From positions 1-6,230 of the forward strand of contig JAHZCM010000116.1 of the NCBI GenBank assembly GCA_019422905.1: a stretch of 6,230 bases of DNA, written 5' to 3'. A model generated the notes under the pieces. That model made no database searches. It was not told where the DNA came from and saw only the letters and a list, made by a program, of their open reading frames with translations. This DNA comes from Oscillospiraceae bacterium. GTDB taxonomy: Bacteria; Bacillota; Clostridia; Oscillospirales; Acutalibacteraceae. Position 1 is the first letter of the stretch. Every line of letters begins with the position of its first letter. The position numbers were made by a program, and so were the translations under genes. Positions 5,912 to 6,230 of this stretch are shown piece after piece.

Positions 5912-5968
5912 ATGGGACACGGCTTTTGGTGCCAAATTGCCGCCATGAAATTTATAAATACTTGCGGG
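5912..5968. promoter_or_regulatory. Spacer between divergent promoters with two palindromes (candidate operator or activator sites)
   Basis: These 57 bases separate the back-to-back -35 elements. They contain TTTGGTGCCAAA (5925-5936), five-base inverted arms around TG, partly extended by GGC and GCC flanks one base out of register. They also contain the perfect 10-bp palindrome ATTTATAAAT (5950-5959), ten bases upstream of the plus-strand -35, which could act as an UP-like AT-rich element. A shared regulator of both transcription units would plausibly bind here. No regulator gene lies in the window, and I cannot assign a family. Confidence 0.35.
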
Positions 5969-5969
5969 A

Positions 5970-5998
5970 TTGACAAAGATGAAGTAAAGCTCTAAAAT
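5970..5998 (+). promoter_or_regulatory. Sigma-A-type promoter of the oxidoreductase gene
   Basis: TTGACA (5970-5975) and TAAAAT (5993-5998) are separated by 17 bases. The -35 is perfect and the -10 has one mismatch. The predicted start is near 6005, leaving an untranslated region of about 48 nt. That region holds a 6-bp hairpin GCGGAA/TTCCGC with a 4-base loop (6015-6030). Just upstream, CCT (6012-6014) could extend the pairing to AGG of the ribosome binding site (6037-6039). Confidence 0.82.
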
Positions 5999-6052
5999 GG
6001 AAGCGAAATATCCTGCGGAATGTTTTCCGCGCAAACAGGGGAGTGCTATAAC

Positions 6053-6230
6053 ATGGATCGTAAATTCAGAATCGGCATTATCGGCTGCGGCGGCATCGCC
6101 AACGGCAAGCATATGCCCTCGCTTACACGCCAGCCCAATGCGGAGCTGGTCGCATTCTGCGACATCATCGAAGAACGCGCGCAGAAAGCCTGCGCGGATT
6201 TCGGCGCGGAGGGCGCGAAGGTTTATACCG
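6053..6230 (+). CDS. Gfo/Idh/MocA-family NAD(P)-dependent oxidoreductase, N-terminal fragment
   Basis: The first 59 codons are present; the gene runs off the window end. The peptide starts MDRKFRIGIIGCGGIANGKH, with the Rossmann dinucleotide-binding turn GCGGIA at residues 11-16, followed by HMPSL and, at the end of the second beta strand, VAFCDIIEERAQKACADFG. This is the standard opening of Gfo/Idh/MocA enzymes, cytoplasmic oxidoreductases that typically oxidise or reduce sugars, inositols and sugar derivatives. The catalytic EKP-type motif lies beyond the window, so neither substrate nor activity can be stated. The start at 6053 has AGGGGAG about 9 bases upstream and a strong promoter behind it. 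The gene is divergent from the importer, so co-regulation through the shared intergenic region is plausible but unproved. Confidence 0.9.
   Translation, partial: MDRKFRIGIIGCGGIANGKHMPSLTRQPNAELVAFCDIIEERAQKACADFGAEGAKVYT

Noticed and set aside
5795..6112. 105-codon open frame on the minus strand across the divergent promoter region
   Set aside because: Its start lies antisense within the oxidoreductase gene, it runs through both promoters, and it has no ribosome binding site. Only its last 23 codons, downstream of the importer promoter, are kept as a weak leader-frame candidate.
1..6230. CRISPR arrays, tRNA or rRNA genes, insertion sequences, attachment sites
   Set aside because: No spaced direct repeats, tRNA or rRNA-like stretches, transposase fragments or terminal repeats were seen. 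The window is filled by one transport operon and its divergent neighbour.

Overview
The window looks like a stretch of chromosome from a Gram-positive anaerobe of the class Clostridia, most likely a GC-rich gut lineage such as Oscillospiraceae or Ruminococcaceae. This guess rests on GC-rich coding sequence next to AT-rich intergenic DNA, strong AGGAGG-type ribosome binding sites, near-consensus TTGACA/TATAAT promoters, a typical Firmicutes lipoprotein signal peptide, and the protein subtypes. No marker gene is present, so it is inference.

Five genes on the minus strand (5669 down to 235) form a complete ABC importer of the peptide/nickel (Opp/Dpp/Nik) family. In transcription order they are the substrate-binding lipoprotein, a DppD/OppD-type ATPase, a DppF/OppF-type ATPase, an OppB/NikB-type permease and an OppC/NikC-type permease. 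The last four cistrons overlap by 4-8 bases, and two of the junctions are ATGA, so translational coupling is likely. Downstream on the same strand, and cut off by the window edge, are the first 34 codons of a PP-loop ATPase with the SGGVDS motif. It is best read as LarE, the sacrificial sulfur transferase that builds the nickel-pincer nucleotide cofactor. A Nik/Opp-type importer next to larE makes nickel a reasonable candidate substrate, but a peptide or other solute cannot be excluded from sequence alone.

The 383 bases between the importer and the plus-strand gene at 6053 are a divergent regulatory region. Two strong promoters (-35 TTGACA, 17-base spacer, -10 TATAAT or TAAAAT) point away from each other and share the 11-mer ATTGACAAAGA. 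The plus-strand gene is the start of a Gfo/Idh/MocA-family NAD(P)-dependent oxidoreductase. The importer has a leader of about 205 nt containing an 11-bp perfect hairpin followed by seven U residues, which is an intrinsic terminator in front of the first structural gene. An 8-bp hairpin just upstream shares bases with the terminator stem, so the two are mutually exclusive. A 23-codon open frame begins in the loop of the first leader hairpin and ends four bases before the alternative hairpin. I recognise no known riboswitch class. This conditional-terminator leader is the most interesting part of the window.

The probable logic is that the promoter fires, a leader decision (RNA structure, leader translation, or a protein binding the GTATAC repeats) sets read-through, and the importer is then made as one polycistronic message. 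larE can be read from that message or from its own extended -10 promoter.
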